Shown piece after piece: positions 35,658-44,230 of a DNA stretch of 64,000 nucleotides. The notes beneath the pieces were generated by a model, which was not told the DNA's origin, did no database searches, and worked only from the letters and a program-made list of their open reading frames with translations. The stretch is from Hyphomicrobiales bacterium (GTDB lineage Bacteria; Pseudomonadota; Alphaproteobacteria; Rhizobiales; JAJFHR01), in NCBI GenBank assembly GCA_021775475.1, contig JAJFHS010000041.1, forward strand, positions 62,001 through 126,000. The letters run 5' to 3'. The translations under genes and the position numbers were made by a program. Within the stretch, counting starts at the first letter, position 1, and the number at the start of each line of letters is the position of its first letter.

Positions 35658-36386
35658 TTAATTGGAGAAAATACAGGTGGCCCGGCCCCTGATTGCCCTG
35701 AGGCGTTTTTGCACCGAATTTGCCAGGCGCACCAGTTTTCGCGATGGTCTGGCCGGGTTTCGGGCGATAGGATTGGGCAAGGCAGCTGCCAGCAAGGCTG
35801 CCTGAGCCGGGTTAAGATTTGCAGCATTGCGGCCGAAATAATGGCGCGCCGCTGCTTCTGCACCATAGATTCCCGACCCCCACTCGACGATGTTGAGATA
35901 GATCTCAATCATGCGCCGCTTCGTCCATACCATATCAAGCCAATAGGCAATCGGCACTTCCAGCGCCTTGCGCAGATAATTTCGCGACGGCCACAAAAAC
36001 AGATTGCGCGCTACCTGCATGGCAATGGTGCTGGCACCGCGCGGGCGATTATTGCCTGATTTTTGCAAATCCTGCCACACGGTTTCAACGGCCAGCCAGT
36101 CGACACCATTGTGCCGGCAAAAGCGTGCGTCTTCAGATGCAATAACCGCATACGCCAGATTATCGGAAATCCGGTCGAGCGGCCGCCAGCGGTAATCGGT
36201 CTCAACACCGCTGGCCATACGCCATAACATCAGGGCCGAATAGGATGGCGGGACGAAGCGATAAAGCACGGAAAGCCCGATAATGATCAGGCTGACAATA
36301 ACAATTGCACTCATGAAAAACCGCAAGGCCCGCGGTAAAAACCTCCGCTTTGGTTTGGACTGAGATACCTGCTGCAGTTTAGTCAT
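35658..36386 (-). CDS. mtgA: Monofunctional biosynthetic peptidoglycan transglycosylase
   Basis: 242 residues: a basic N-terminus, a membrane helix at about 22-42 and a GT51 domain. Catalytic Glu in VIASEDARFCRHNGVDW (about 87), second motif GASTIAMQVARNLFLWPSR, and RRMIEIYLNIVEWGSGIYGAEAAARHYF. It polymerises lipid II glycan at the inner membrane. No transpeptidase domain. The C-terminus is basic and Arg rich. Confidence 0.95.
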   Translation of the reverse strand: MTKLQQVSQSKPKRRFLPRALRFFMSAIVIVSLIIIGLSVLYRFVPPSYSALMLWRMASGVETDYRWRPLDRISDNLAYAVIASEDARFCRHNGVDWLAVETVWQDLQKSGNNRPRGASTIAMQVARNLFLWPSRNYLRKALEVPIAYWLDMVWTKRRMIEIYLNIVEWGSGIYGAEAAARHYFGRNAANLNPAQAALLAAALPNPIARNPARPSRKLVRLANSVQKRLRAIRGRATCIFSN

Positions 36387-36454
36387 ATCTTTTTACTGCG
36401 TCCTGCTCATATAATTGTTCCTCACACTATTATGGCATACGTGAGGTAACTAAA

Positions 36455-36823
36455 ATGGGCTTTGTTGAATTCATAACCGCCTTCGGCTTAGGTGCCATTG
36501 TTACAACGATGATTCAAATTTGGTATTCAAATAAATCAGAGATTGCAAAGCGCGATTTTCAGGAAAAAAAAGAGGCTTACGTTGGGTATCTGGATTCCAT
36601 CGTCAAAAATGAAACCGAAGGAACAGAAGAATCGGCTAGATATTCAGGGCATTGGATCAATAGAATTGAACTTGTGGGCAACGAACAAGTGATACAAAGC
36701 TGTATGCGGATGATGGAAACGAATCCGATCAATGGCGAAGTGCACCCGGACCGGCCACAGGTACTACAAAGTTTAAAACGGAAGATGCGTGAAGATTTAG
36801 GCGTGGGGCGTAGATATTATTGA
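36455..36823 (+). CDS. Accessory membrane-anchored protein of unknown function
   Basis: 122 residues: an N-terminal membrane helix (about 3-24) and a polar helical remainder (KSEIAKRDFQEKKEAYVGYLDSI...). I recognise no family. By eye the gene is richer in A and T than its neighbours. It sits between mtgA and ispA, which are often close together in Rhizobiales, and is followed at once by the palindromic element at 36850-36928. An inverted repeat CCTCAC/GTGAGG (36420-36446) lies just before the start. These points suggest an acquired gene. Confidence 0.6.
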   Translation: MGFVEFITAFGLGAIVTTMIQIWYSNKSEIAKRDFQEKKEAYVGYLDSIVKNETEGTEESARYSGHWINRIELVGNEQVIQSCMRMMETNPINGEVHPDRPQVLQSLKRKMREDLGVGRRYY

Positions 36824-36849
36824 AAATAACAGGTTAAAACTATCCACAT

Positions 36850-36928
36850 CGTCATTCCCGCGCAGGCGGGAAGCTTCTTTCAGATTGGAAGATGTCGATA
36901 GAGGATTCCCGCCTGCGCGGGAATGACG
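36850..36928. repeat. Palindromic dispersed element (CGTCATTCCCGC type)
   Basis: A 79-base element with perfect 23-base inverted arms that start CGTCATTCCC and end GGGAATGACG, separated by a 33-base centre. Each arm also contains its own small hairpin (TTCCCGC/GCGGGAA). This is the style of widespread proteobacterial repeats that end in GGAATGACG. It lies between the accessory gene and ispA. Confidence 0.8.
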
Positions 36929-36962
36929 GTATTGAGAAATTGAATACGAATGACAGAATTAA

Positions 36963-37847
36963 ATGACCTTTGAGCAACGATTAGCGCAAAATGCCACGGC
37001 TGTGGATGGCTGGCTGGACATCCGCCTGAGTGATGCTGAGGTATCGGCGCCACACCTGTGGCGGGCGATGCGCTATGCCAGCCTGGGGGCGGGCAAACGC
37101 TTGCGGCCGTTTTTGCTGATTGAAACAGCTACTATGTTCGGTGTTGCGCATGTCGCAGCATTGCCAGCGGCTGGTGCGCTGGAATGTATTCATTGTTATT
37201 CACTGGTGCATGATGATTTACCGGCGATGGATGATGATGATTTGCGCCGCGGCAAGCCCACGGTTCATAAAGCTTATGATGAGGCAACGGCGATACTTGC
37301 AGGCGACGCTCTGCTGACACTTGCTTTTGAGATTTTGAGTGCTGAAGAAGTCCATGAAGATACAGCCATCCGCCTTGAACTGGTGCAGGCGCTGGCTAAA
37401 GCCTGCGGCGCTGACGGCATGGCCGGGGGGCAGATGTTAGATCTTGCCGCTGAGACAATACCAGCCAGTCTTGATGACATCCGATTGATACAATCGTTAA
37501 AAACCGGGTGCCTGATCAAGCATGCTTGTCATGCAGGTGCTATTTTAGGCCGGGCATCGGATGAGCAAACAGCGTGTCTTTTGGCTTATGCGGAAAAGCT
37601 CGGACTGGCTTTTCAGATTGCCGATGATCTTCTCGATCATGAAAGTTCGCCTGATGCGATTGGCAAGGCGACGCAAAAAGATGCCAATGCGGGCAAAGCC
37701 ACATTTGTGTCACTGCTGGGTGCGGATGAGGCGCGGACCTTGGCGCAGCTACAAGTGGAACAGGCGATTGATGCTTTATCGGATTTTGGTGCGGAGGCTG
37801 ATATGCTGAGGGCGGCGGCTGAATTTGCGATTATGCGGGAGAAATAG
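36963..37847 (+). CDS. ispA: Farnesyl/geranylgeranyl diphosphate synthase
   Basis: 294 residues, the size of IspA. First aspartate-rich motif in SLVHDDLPAMDDDDLRRGKPT (about 82-102) and second in FQIADDLLDHE (about 218-228); GAGKRLRPFLL near residue 40. The amino acids before the first DDxxD favour a short-chain (C15) product. It makes prenyl diphosphates for quinones and undecaprenyl phosphate. The start ATG at 36963 follows the palindromic element closely, and no strong ribosome site is visible. Confidence 0.93.
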   Translation: MTFEQRLAQNATAVDGWLDIRLSDAEVSAPHLWRAMRYASLGAGKRLRPFLLIETATMFGVAHVAALPAAGALECIHCYSLVHDDLPAMDDDDLRRGKPTVHKAYDEATAILAGDALLTLAFEILSAEEVHEDTAIRLELVQALAKACGADGMAGGQMLDLAAETIPASLDDIRLIQSLKTGCLIKHACHAGAILGRASDEQTACLLAYAEKLGLAFQIADDLLDHESSPDAIGKATQKDANAGKATFVSLLGADEARTLAQLQVEQAIDALSDFGAEADMLRAAAEFAIMREK

Positions 37848-37883
37848 AGCTTTGCTTCCGGGGATAGTATTGGGATCTTAGAG

Positions 37884-38232
37884 GTGCTCAAGCGGCGCGC
37901 AGCCTGCACTCGCTTTGCTCGTTAGTCCAACGCTGCGCTTGTCCGCGTGCCATACGGATAACCTGTCATTGTGACACTCGAACAAGCATGAGTGTTGGAT
38001 TAATGCGTATCGCATTAAAGAAAACTCATTTTTCATCGTCATCCTCGGGCTTGACCCGAGGATCCATTCCGTTGAGCTTTCGAAAATAAAGATAGTGCGT
38101 TTTGACCGAGAATATTGAGGTATGGATCCCCGGGCCAAGCCCGAGGATGACGATGTGGGGTGGTGTGAATCCAAACGAAGACGAACCGCTACAAGACTTA
38201 AAGAGTCCGCAAGCTGCGCGCCGCTTGAGCAC
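37884..38232. mobile_element. 349-bp element with 24-base inverted ends and a nested palindrome
   Basis: The 402 bases between ispA and ispG hold no convincing gene. They contain inverted ends (37884-37907 and 38209-38232) that begin GTGCTCAAGCGGCGCGCAGC and match at 23 of 24 positions. Near the middle is the palindromic repeat 38034-38155. Short frames inside give peptides such as GSSPRMT and DPRVKPEDD that recur as spurious ORFs around such repeats. It looks like a MITE-like insertion; no target duplication or transposase is visible. Confidence 0.5.
38034..38155. repeat. Palindromic dispersed element (CGTCATCC..GGATCCAT type)
   Basis: A 122-base element with inverted ends CATCGTCATCCTCGGGCTTG and its complement. 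The left arm continues as a nested hairpin (CTCGGGCTTGACCCGAG) to GGATCCAT. Its centre aligns, after reverse complementing, with that of the element at 44066-44181 (shared AAAGATA and GGTATGGATCC), so the two are copies in opposite orientation. Confidence 0.8.
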
Positions 38233-38249
38233 CCCCAATAACCCAATCC

Positions 38250-39476
38250 CTATTTCATCTTATAATTTTCGGCAATGTAGCTGTCCACAAGGGCGGTGAA
38301 TTCTTCTGCTATTTTTGGCCCGCGCAGGGTTTTGAATTTTTTGCCGTCGACAAAAACCGGGGCGACGGGTTCTTCGCCGGTGCCGGGGAGTGAAATGCCG
38401 ATATCAGCGTGTTTGCTTTCGCCCGGACCATTGACAATGCAGCCCATGACGGCGAGTTTTAGGGTTTCAAAGCCGTGGTATTTATCGCGCCACTTAGGCA
38501 GATTAGTCTGCACATGGACTGTGATCTGCTGGGCCAGCTCTTGGAACACAGTGCTGGTGGTGCGGCCACAGCCGGGACAGGCGACGACCGAGGGCATGAA
38601 AGAGCGCAAGCCCATGGTTTGCAGAATTTCCTGCGCCACAAGCACTTCGCGGACGCGATCGCCACCGGGTTCAGGCGTTAGGGAAATGCGGATGGTATCG
38701 CCAATTCCTTCCTGCAACAAAACACTCAAGGCAGCGGTTGACGCAACGATGCCGCGTGAGCCCATGCCTGCTTCAGTGAGTCCCAGATGAAGTGCATAGG
38801 AACTGCGGGCAGCCAGCATACGATAGACCGCGATCAAGTCCTGTACCTGGCTCACTTTGGCCGAAAGAATTATCCTGTCCGCACCCAGACCGATTTCTTC
38901 AGCCCTTGTCGCACTGATCAAAGCCGATTGCACCAGGGCTTCCCACATCACCTGTTGGGCGTCTACCGGGGTGGCACTTACGGCATTTTCATTCATCAAC
39001 CGGGTCAGAAGTTCCTGATCAAGACTGCCCCAGTTAACACCAATGCGGATGGGTTTGTTGTATTCTAACGCGATCTCGACCATGGCGGAAAACTGTCTGT
39101 CGCGTTTTTCGCGAAAACCGACATTGCCGGGGTTGATGCGGTATTTGGCCAGGGCTTCGGCGCAGGCCGGGTGGTCGGACAGGAGCTTGTGGCCGATATA
39201 GTGAAAATCTCCCACAATTGGAACGTCGCATCCGCGTTTGGCTAATGCATCGCGGATGTGGGGGACGGCAATAGCTGCTTCTGCCCTGTCAACGGTGACG
39301 CGAACAATTTCCGACCCGGCTTTTGCCAGGGCTTCAATCTGATCGACGGTGCCAGCAACATCGGCCGTGTCTGTATTGGTCATGGATTGCACCACAATGG
39401 GTGCAAGACCACCGACGCAAATCCCATCTATGTTTACCGGCATCGAACGCCGACGCATTAAGGGTCCGTTTTCCAC
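38250..39476 (-). CDS. ispG: 4-hydroxy-3-methylbut-2-en-1-yl diphosphate synthase
   Basis: 408 residues with a GTG start (ATG 39458 is an alternative). TIM-barrel start [31 protein letters not shown], and the iron-sulfur cysteines in [11 protein letters not shown] and [20 protein letters not shown]. It carries out the next-to-last step of the non-mevalonate isoprenoid pathway, supplying the precursors used by ispA, which lies just across the repeat-bearing gap. Its 3' end faces that gap. Confidence 0.96.
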   Translation of the reverse strand: MENGPLMRRRSMPVNIDGICVGGLAPIVVQSMTNTDTADVAGTVDQIEALAKAGSEIVRVTVDRAEAAIAVPHIRDALAKRGCDVPIVGDFHYIGHKLLSDHPACAEALAKYRINPGNVGFREKRDRQFSAMVEIALEYNKPIRIGVNWGSLDQELLTRLMNENAVSATPVDAQQVMWEALVQSALISATRAEEIGLGADRIILSAKVSQVQDLIAVYRMLAARSSYALHLGLTEAGMGSRGIVASTAALSVLLQEGIGDTIRISLTPEPGGDRVREVLVAQEILQTMGLRSFMPSVVACPGCGRTTSTVFQELAQQITVHVQTNLPKWRDKYHGFETLKLAVMGCIVNGPGESKHADIGISLPGTGEEPVAPVFVDGKKFKTLRGPKIAEEFTALVDSYIAENYKMK

Positions 39477-39509
39477 GACTCGCCATCCTCAGGTTACAGA
39501 TACATTGTC

Positions 39510-40313
39510 TTATACTGATCCTGGCCTGCGCACAGCAGAAAAAATCATACTAAAGCCAAACAAAATAGCGGCGGCCACCACAATTGAAGGGCCTGAGGGG
39601 GTATCGAGTTGTAAAGAGACCAAAAGCCCCATCATCACGGCAAGAGCACCAATCAATGCGGCAATCACCGCCATTCTTTCTGGTGATCGGGCAAAGGGCC
39701 GCGCAGCAGCAGCGGGAATAATCAGCAAAGATGTAATCAGCAGGATGCCAACGATTTTCATGGCAGCGGCAATCAGGCCTGCAATCAACAACATAAAAAC
39801 AATATGCAGGGTTTTTGTGGGGATACCTTCAGCGGCTGCCAGATGGGCATGAACCGTCAGGGCCAACAACTGGTTCCAGATAAAACCCAGACACAGCAAG
39901 GAGAGCGCGGCGACACTATAAATCAGGAAAATATCCATCATGGAAACCGCCAGAATGTCACCAAACAGATAGCCCATCAGGTCCACGCGCACCGAGGGCA
40001 TAAAACTTATGACCACGAGGCCTAAAGACAAAGCCGAATGCGCCAATATTCCCAACAGCGTGTCGGTGGCAAGCCCGCGGGCGCGTTGCAGGAACACCAG
40101 AAGAAAGGCTACCGCCATACAGGCGACAAACACACCCAGCACTAAATTGACACTGAAAAACAAACCGATGGCGACGCCGAGCAGGCCGCTGTGAGCCATG
40201 GTGTCACCAAAGTACGCCATGCGCCGCCAGACGACAAAGCATCCGAGTGGACCGGCCACTGCGGCAATTCCAAGCCCGGCTACAATCGCGCGTATGAGGA
40301 AATCGTCAATCAT
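39510..40313 (-). CDS. znuB: Zinc ABC transporter permease ZnuB
   Basis: 267 residues from ATG 40313, which opens MIDDFLIRAIVAGLGIAAVAGPLGCFVVWRRM as ZnuB proteins do; this overlaps the znuC stop by 8 bases. About eight membrane helices of the ABC-3 family, with FGDTMAHSGLLGVA and LAAAEGIPTKTLHIVFML. It forms the inner-membrane channel for zinc uptake. Third gene of a zur-znuC-znuB run. The periplasmic binding protein znuA is not in the window. Confidence 0.94.
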   Translation of the reverse strand: MIDDFLIRAIVAGLGIAAVAGPLGCFVVWRRMAYFGDTMAHSGLLGVAIGLFFSVNLVLGVFVACMAVAFLLVFLQRARGLATDTLLGILAHSALSLGLVVISFMPSVRVDLMGYLFGDILAVSMMDIFLIYSVAALSLLCLGFIWNQLLALTVHAHLAAAEGIPTKTLHIVFMLLIAGLIAAAMKIVGILLITSLLIIPAAAARPFARSPERMAVIAALIGALAVMMGLLVSLQLDTPSGPSIVVAAAILFGFSMIFSAVRRPGSV

Positions 40314-41040
40314 GATTGTGATCATGGTGGTGGGCATAAAGCCCGAGGGTTTGTGCGGCCTTATTGCCAAACATTTTGATATACTCCGGGTTGTTTCCCA
40401 CCTCTTGCGGGTGGCCCTCACAGCACACATGGGCGTTAAGACAGATGACCCGGTCACTTTGTGCCATGACGATGTGGAGGTCGTGAGAGATCATCAATAT
40501 GGCACAGCCGCGCTGTTGCCTGATGTCACTGATGAGCTGGTAAAGGGCTACCTGACCGGAAAAATCCACACCCTGCACCGGCTCATCAAGGATCAGCAAA
40601 TCAGGTTCGCGCAATAATGCCCGCGCCAGTAAAACCCGTTGTTGTTCGCCACCTGAAAGCGAAGAGACAGATTGGTCAATGAGGTGAGAAACTCCTGTGG
40701 TCGCCAGAGCCTGTTGCACCGCTGCACGGGTGGCCTTGACGGTGAGCGTCATCAGGCGGTTGACATTCAGCGGGATAAGCGGGTCGATGGTAAATTGTTG
40801 CGGGACATAGCCGATGCGCAAGCCTGATTTGCGTTTCACAACCCCATGGCCTGGCGTCAGCAATCCCAGAATAACTTTAACAAGCGTGGTTTTTCCCGCA
40901 CCGTTGGGCCCGATCAATGTGACGATTTCGCCTGTGTTGATGTCAAGGTGGGCACCATCAAGAATTTTCTTTGATCCGATGTCCACATCAATGTCGTGCG
41001 CTGATATCAGCGGTTGTGATATCTCTTTGTGGCTCACCAT
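40306..41040 (-). CDS. znuC: Zinc ABC transporter ATP-binding protein ZnuC
   Basis: 244 residues. Walker A GPNGAGKTT at about 38-46, signature LSGGEQQRVLLARALL, Walker B LLILDEPVQGVD, H-loop MISHDLHIVM. The C-terminus is His and Asp rich (YAHHHDHNHD), a common metal-binding tail in ZnuC. Starts 3 bases after the zur stop and overlaps znuB, so one transcript under Zur control is likely. Confidence 0.95.
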   Translation of the reverse strand: MVSHKEISQPLISAHDIDVDIGSKKILDGAHLDINTGEIVTLIGPNGAGKTTLVKVILGLLTPGHGVVKRKSGLRIGYVPQQFTIDPLIPLNVNRLMTLTVKATRAAVQQALATTGVSHLIDQSVSSLSGGEQQRVLLARALLREPDLLILDEPVQGVDFSGQVALYQLISDIRQQRGCAILMISHDLHIVMAQSDRVICLNAHVCCEGHPQEVGNNPEYIKMFGNKAAQTLGLYAHHHDHNHD

Positions 41041-41043
41041 GAT

Positions 41044-41523
41044 CTAGGCCGCACAACAATGGGCGCAGACGCCGGTCACTTCAACCACCGGCTCATCAAC
41101 GCTGAACCCGGCCTTGCCCGCAGCTTCTTTCAAGGCGCGCGTTACCGCTGGCAATTCCAATTCGCCGACGCCACCACAGGCCTTGCAGATCAACAATTGC
41201 ACTGGATTTGACCCGTGGCTATGATGGCAGGCGATGAAAGCATTGAGGCTGGAAATTCTGTGGACCAGGCCCACGGAGATGAGAAAATCGAGCGCTCGAT
41301 AGACGGTTACCGGGGCTGCGCGCTGACCCTGCTTTGCCATCACTTCCAACACATCATAAGCACCGGTGGCCTTATGGCTGCTGCCGATAATTTTTAAAAT
41401 AGCGAGACGTTGCACCGTCAATCTCACGCCCGCCTTGATGCACAGTTGTTCAGCATGGCGCACAAGTCTGGCGACACACCTTTGGTGATCATGTTCAGGT
41501 TTGGGAAAAGAACCGGATGTCAT
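41044..41523 (-). CDS. zur: Zinc uptake regulator Zur (Fur family)
   Basis: 159 residues. Fur-type winged helix (VRLTVQRLAILKIIGSSHKATGAYDVLE, about 37-64), regulatory zinc site with HHSHGSNPVQLLICKACGG, and a C-terminal CAHCCAA that completes the structural Cys4 site. Zur represses zinc uptake when zinc is plentiful. It heads the operon, and a Zur-type dyad lies over its promoter, so it probably represses itself. Confidence 0.92.
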   Translation of the reverse strand: MTSGSFPKPEHDHQRCVARLVRHAEQLCIKAGVRLTVQRLAILKIIGSSHKATGAYDVLEVMAKQGQRAAPVTVYRALDFLISVGLVHRISSLNAFIACHHSHGSNPVQLLICKACGGVGELELPAVTRALKEAAGKAGFSVDEPVVEVTGVCAHCCAA

Positions 41524-41562
41524 GGCACGGTCACCTTCGTGTAAATTATCAAAACATGTTTT

Positions 41563-41599
41563 GTAATGTTATACTATTGCATTTGTTATTTAAATTCAA
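41563..41599 (-). promoter_or_regulatory. zur-znuCB promoter with Zur-type operator
   Basis: Minus strand: TTGAAT (41599-41594), a 17-base spacer and TAGTAT (41576-41571). The -10 is inside GTAATGTTATACTATTGC (41563-41580, plus strand), an imperfect dyad that agrees with the E. coli znu operator GAAATGTTATA-type sequence at about 13 of 18 positions from memory. A separate perfect palindrome, CAAAACATGTTTTG, is at 41550-41563. Confidence 0.6.
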
Positions 41600-41666
41600 A
41601 CCTTGATTTTCATCGTTGCGGCTGTGAATGTGGTTTGCTTAAAAAAAAGAATAAACAAGGCCACAC

Positions 41667-42419
41667 ATGAAAGAGCTTTACAATCTCGCTTTTGAAACTG
41701 ATGCCGGAATTGCCAGCCGCGCCGCTATTGGCGTGATTGTGCTGGCCAGTGACGGTACACTGGAATTTGAGTTCAGGCAGATTTGTGACCTGCCCGGCGT
41801 TGGTCTTTTTCACAGCCGGATTTACAATGACAACACGATTACACCGGAAACCCTGAAGGCGATGGAGGCTGGCATAACGCAGGCGTGTGAGGTTATTTTA
41901 CCGGGATGCCCTCTTGATGTGGTTGCCTACGGTTGCACTTCGGCTTCTATTGTCATGGGCGAGGATCAGGTTTTCGAACTGATACACAAAAGCCGCCCCG
42001 AAGCTCAGTGCACCACGCCGGTAACGGCGGCATTCGCTGCTTTTAAGGCACTGGGTGTTAAGAATATCGGCATTCTCACACCCTATCGCGCTGACGTTAA
42101 CGTAAAGGTCAAAGCCTATTTTGAAAAGGCTGGCTTCGCTGTGCCGGTGTTTGCTTCATTCAATGAGGAAAATGACCCGACGGTTGCCCGCATCAGCCCC
42201 AGTTCAATCAAGGCTGCAGTTTTGGAAGTGGGTGGGCACGCGCAAGTTGAAGCGGTATTTGTCTCGTGCACCGCTTTGCGGCTGGTAAATAGTGTTGCAG
42301 AAATTGAAGCCGAGTTGGGCAAACCGGTAACCTCTTCAAACCATGCTTTGGCCTGGCATTGTCTGCGTCTGGCCAATGTGCCCGACGCGCTGCCATATGG
42401 GCGTTTATTTTCTCTATAG
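41667..42419 (+). CDS. Asp/Glu racemase-superfamily protein (maleate isomerase/EutA-like)
   Basis: 250 residues. Two catalytic-type cysteines: VVAYGCTSASIVMGE (Cys about 90) and VFVSCTALRLVNSV (Cys about 201), with NIGILTPYRADVN between them. This is the pattern of the maleate isomerase / arylmalonate decarboxylase / EutA branch of the superfamily rather than of amino acid racemases. It starts after AACAAGG and is followed 20 bases later by a gamma-glutamyltransferase, so the two may share a transcript. The true substrate is unknown. Confidence 0.82.
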   Translation: MKELYNLAFETDAGIASRAAIGVIVLASDGTLEFEFRQICDLPGVGLFHSRIYNDNTITPETLKAMEAGITQACEVILPGCPLDVVAYGCTSASIVMGEDQVFELIHKSRPEAQCTTPVTAAFAAFKALGVKNIGILTPYRADVNVKVKAYFEKAGFAVPVFASFNEENDPTVARISPSSIKAAVLEVGGHAQVEAVFVSCTALRLVNSVAEIEAELGKPVTSSNHALAWHCLRLANVPDALPYGRLFSL

Positions 42420-42439
42420 GATAAGGTTAAATCTGAACT

Positions 42440-44026
42440 ATGACACCTCCCCGGATAAAAGAAAATTTCAGCACCTCGCAAGTGATCCGCAAAACCGTTT
42501 GCCAGTCGTCGGGCGGAATTGTTGCAGCCCAGCATCGCGTTGCTGCCGAAGTCGGCGCACGGGTGTTGAGCCAAGGCGGCAATGCTGTTGATGCCGCCAT
42601 TGCCACTTCCTTTGCCATTGGCGTGGTGGAGCCGTGGATGAGCGGTCTTGCCGGTGGTGGTGCCATGGTTATTTATGACGCCAAGCAGAACAAAACCCAC
42701 GCCATTGATTATGGCATGCGCTCACCCAAAGCCCTTAACATAAAAGACTATCCCTTAAGCACCGGCACGGCCAATGATCTGTTTGAATGGCCGCAAGTTG
42801 AAGGCGAGCGCAATTTGCATGGTCCCGGCTCGATAGCAGTTCCCGGACTGGTTGATGGTGTGCGCATTGCCCATGAAAAATTTGCCACCAGGCCGTGGGC
42901 CGAACTGGTGCAACCGGCTGTCGATCTGGCTATAGAAGGCCCGATACTCGACTGGTATTCGTCTTTGCTGATTATGTGTGCGGCGCGACAGATCAATCTT
43001 TATGATACTTCGCGCGAGATATATTTCCGCGATGGTTTTCCGATTATTTCCCAGTGGACGGCAGCGTTTGAAGATCATCTGGATTTCTCACAGCTGGCAC
43101 AGAGCCTGAAACAGGTAGCGGAAAAAGGGCCACGTGAGCTTTATGATGGTGATCTTGCCCGCGCTATTGTCTCTGACGTGCAAAAGCTTGGCGGCTGCCT
43201 TGGTGAAGATGATCTGAGCTCATACCGGGCAACGCTTGTTGAGCCGTTAAACATCAAGTACCGCGATGCGATCATTTCCGTGGTGCCGGGCCTCACCGCC
43301 GGGCCGACAATGGCGCATACATTGGCGCAACTTGAGCAAGCTATCCCAAATCCCGGCAACGCTCCCGATGCAGCGATGTTTGCAGCTTACGCAAATTCCC
43401 TGCAAAAAGCCTATGCGGATCGCCTTGCCACCATGGGTGACGTTGAAGGCGGGCGTGGCGAAACCTGCACCACTCATTTCAACGTTGTCGATGCAGATGG
43501 CAATATGGTGTCGATGACCCAGACACTTTTGTCGTTGTTTGGCTCCAAGGTCACCTTGCCGTCCAGCGGCATCTTGATGAACAATGGCGTCATGTGGTTT
43601 GATCCTGCACCGGGCAATCCTAATTCGCTTGGGCCGGATAAAAAATGCCTGATGAATGTGTGTCCGGCAATTGGTCACAACCGCGATATGTCATTTGCCG
43701 TTGGTGCATCGGGCGGGCGCAAAATCATGCCTGCTGTTATGCAACTGAGTTCGTTTTTATGCGATTTTGACATGGGATTAGAACAGGCTTTTCACCACCC
43801 GCGTATTGATATGAGTGGCGGCGGTGACGTGGTGGCGGACTTGGCCCTTGGTAAGGAGGTTCACCAATTGATTGGCCGGGACCACCCGCTTCAACCAGCG
43901 CGACGGCTAAGCTACCCCTATCACTTTGCCTGCCCCAGTGCGGTTTCTCGCAAATCAGGGGGGAATTTCGGCATATCGGAAATCATGTCACCGTGGGGTG
44001 ATGCCATCGCTGAGAATGGGTTTTAA
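42440..44026 (+). CDS. Gamma-glutamyltransferase family protein
   Basis: 528 residues. N-terminal QHRVAAEVGARVLSQGGNAVDAAIATSFAIGVVEPWMSGLAGGGAM, then the autoprocessing site ETCTTHFNVVDADGNMVS, where the nucleophilic Thr (about 344) begins the small subunit, and a later GASGGRKIMPAVMQL. There is no signal peptide, so unlike Ggt it probably acts in the cytoplasm. The family hydrolyses or transfers gamma-glutamyl groups, including in amide and lactam catabolism. Its neighbours suggest a small degradative unit. Confidence 0.87.
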   Translation: MTPPRIKENFSTSQVIRKTVCQSSGGIVAAQHRVAAEVGARVLSQGGNAVDAAIATSFAIGVVEPWMSGLAGGGAMVIYDAKQNKTHAIDYGMRSPKALNIKDYPLSTGTANDLFEWPQVEGERNLHGPGSIAVPGLVDGVRIAHEKFATRPWAELVQPAVDLAIEGPILDWYSSLLIMCAARQINLYDTSREIYFRDGFPIISQWTAAFEDHLDFSQLAQSLKQVAEKGPRELYDGDLARAIVSDVQKLGGCLGEDDLSSYRATLVEPLNIKYRDAIISVVPGLTAGPTMAHTLAQLEQAIPNPGNAPDAAMFAAYANSLQKAYADRLATMGDVEGGRGETCTTHFNVVDADGNMVSMTQTLLSLFGSKVTLPSSGILMNNGVMWFDPAPGNPNSLGPDKKCLMNVCPAIGHNRDMSFAVGASGGRKIMPAVMQLSSFLCDFDMGLEQAFHHPRIDMSGGGDVVADLALGKEVHQLIGRDHPLQPARRLSYPYHFACPSAVSRKSGGNFGISEIMSPWGDAIAENGF

Positions 44027-44065
44027 ATTATGTTGCATTTATAATGGAGACATTTCACTCCAATT

Positions 44066-44181
44066 CGTCATCCCCGGGCTTGACCCGGGGATCCATACCG
44101 TATTCCTAAACCAGAACATCAAATTATCTTTATGTTGAAAATCCAGAGGAATGGATCCCCGGGTCAAGCCCGGGGATGACG
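44066..44181. repeat. Palindromic dispersed element (CGTCATCC..GGATCCAT type), second copy
   Basis: 116 bases with arms starting CGTCATCCCCGGGCTTGACC and ending in the complement; each arm contains a nested CCCCGGGCTTGACCCGGGG hairpin. Inverted relative to the copy at 38034-38155. Read in one frame it yields the peptide VIPGLDPGIH, a familiar repeat-derived false ORF. It fills most of the 204 bases between the gamma-glutamyltransferase and M20 genes. Confidence 0.8.
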
Positions 44182-44230
44182 GATTAGAGGAGTTTGGTTG
44201 AGCAAGAAACGCTATAGGGAGATTTGAGTT

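Noticed and set aside
37878-38246. 122-residue frame and others in the ispA-ispG gap
   Set aside because: They cross inverted repeats and give low-complexity, repeat-derived peptides (SSSGLARGS, GSSPRMT) with no start signal.
43926-44138. 70-residue frame ending in VIPGLDPGIH
   Set aside because: It overlaps the end of the gamma-glutamyltransferase gene and then runs through the palindromic repeat; this peptide recurs as a repeat-derived false ORF.
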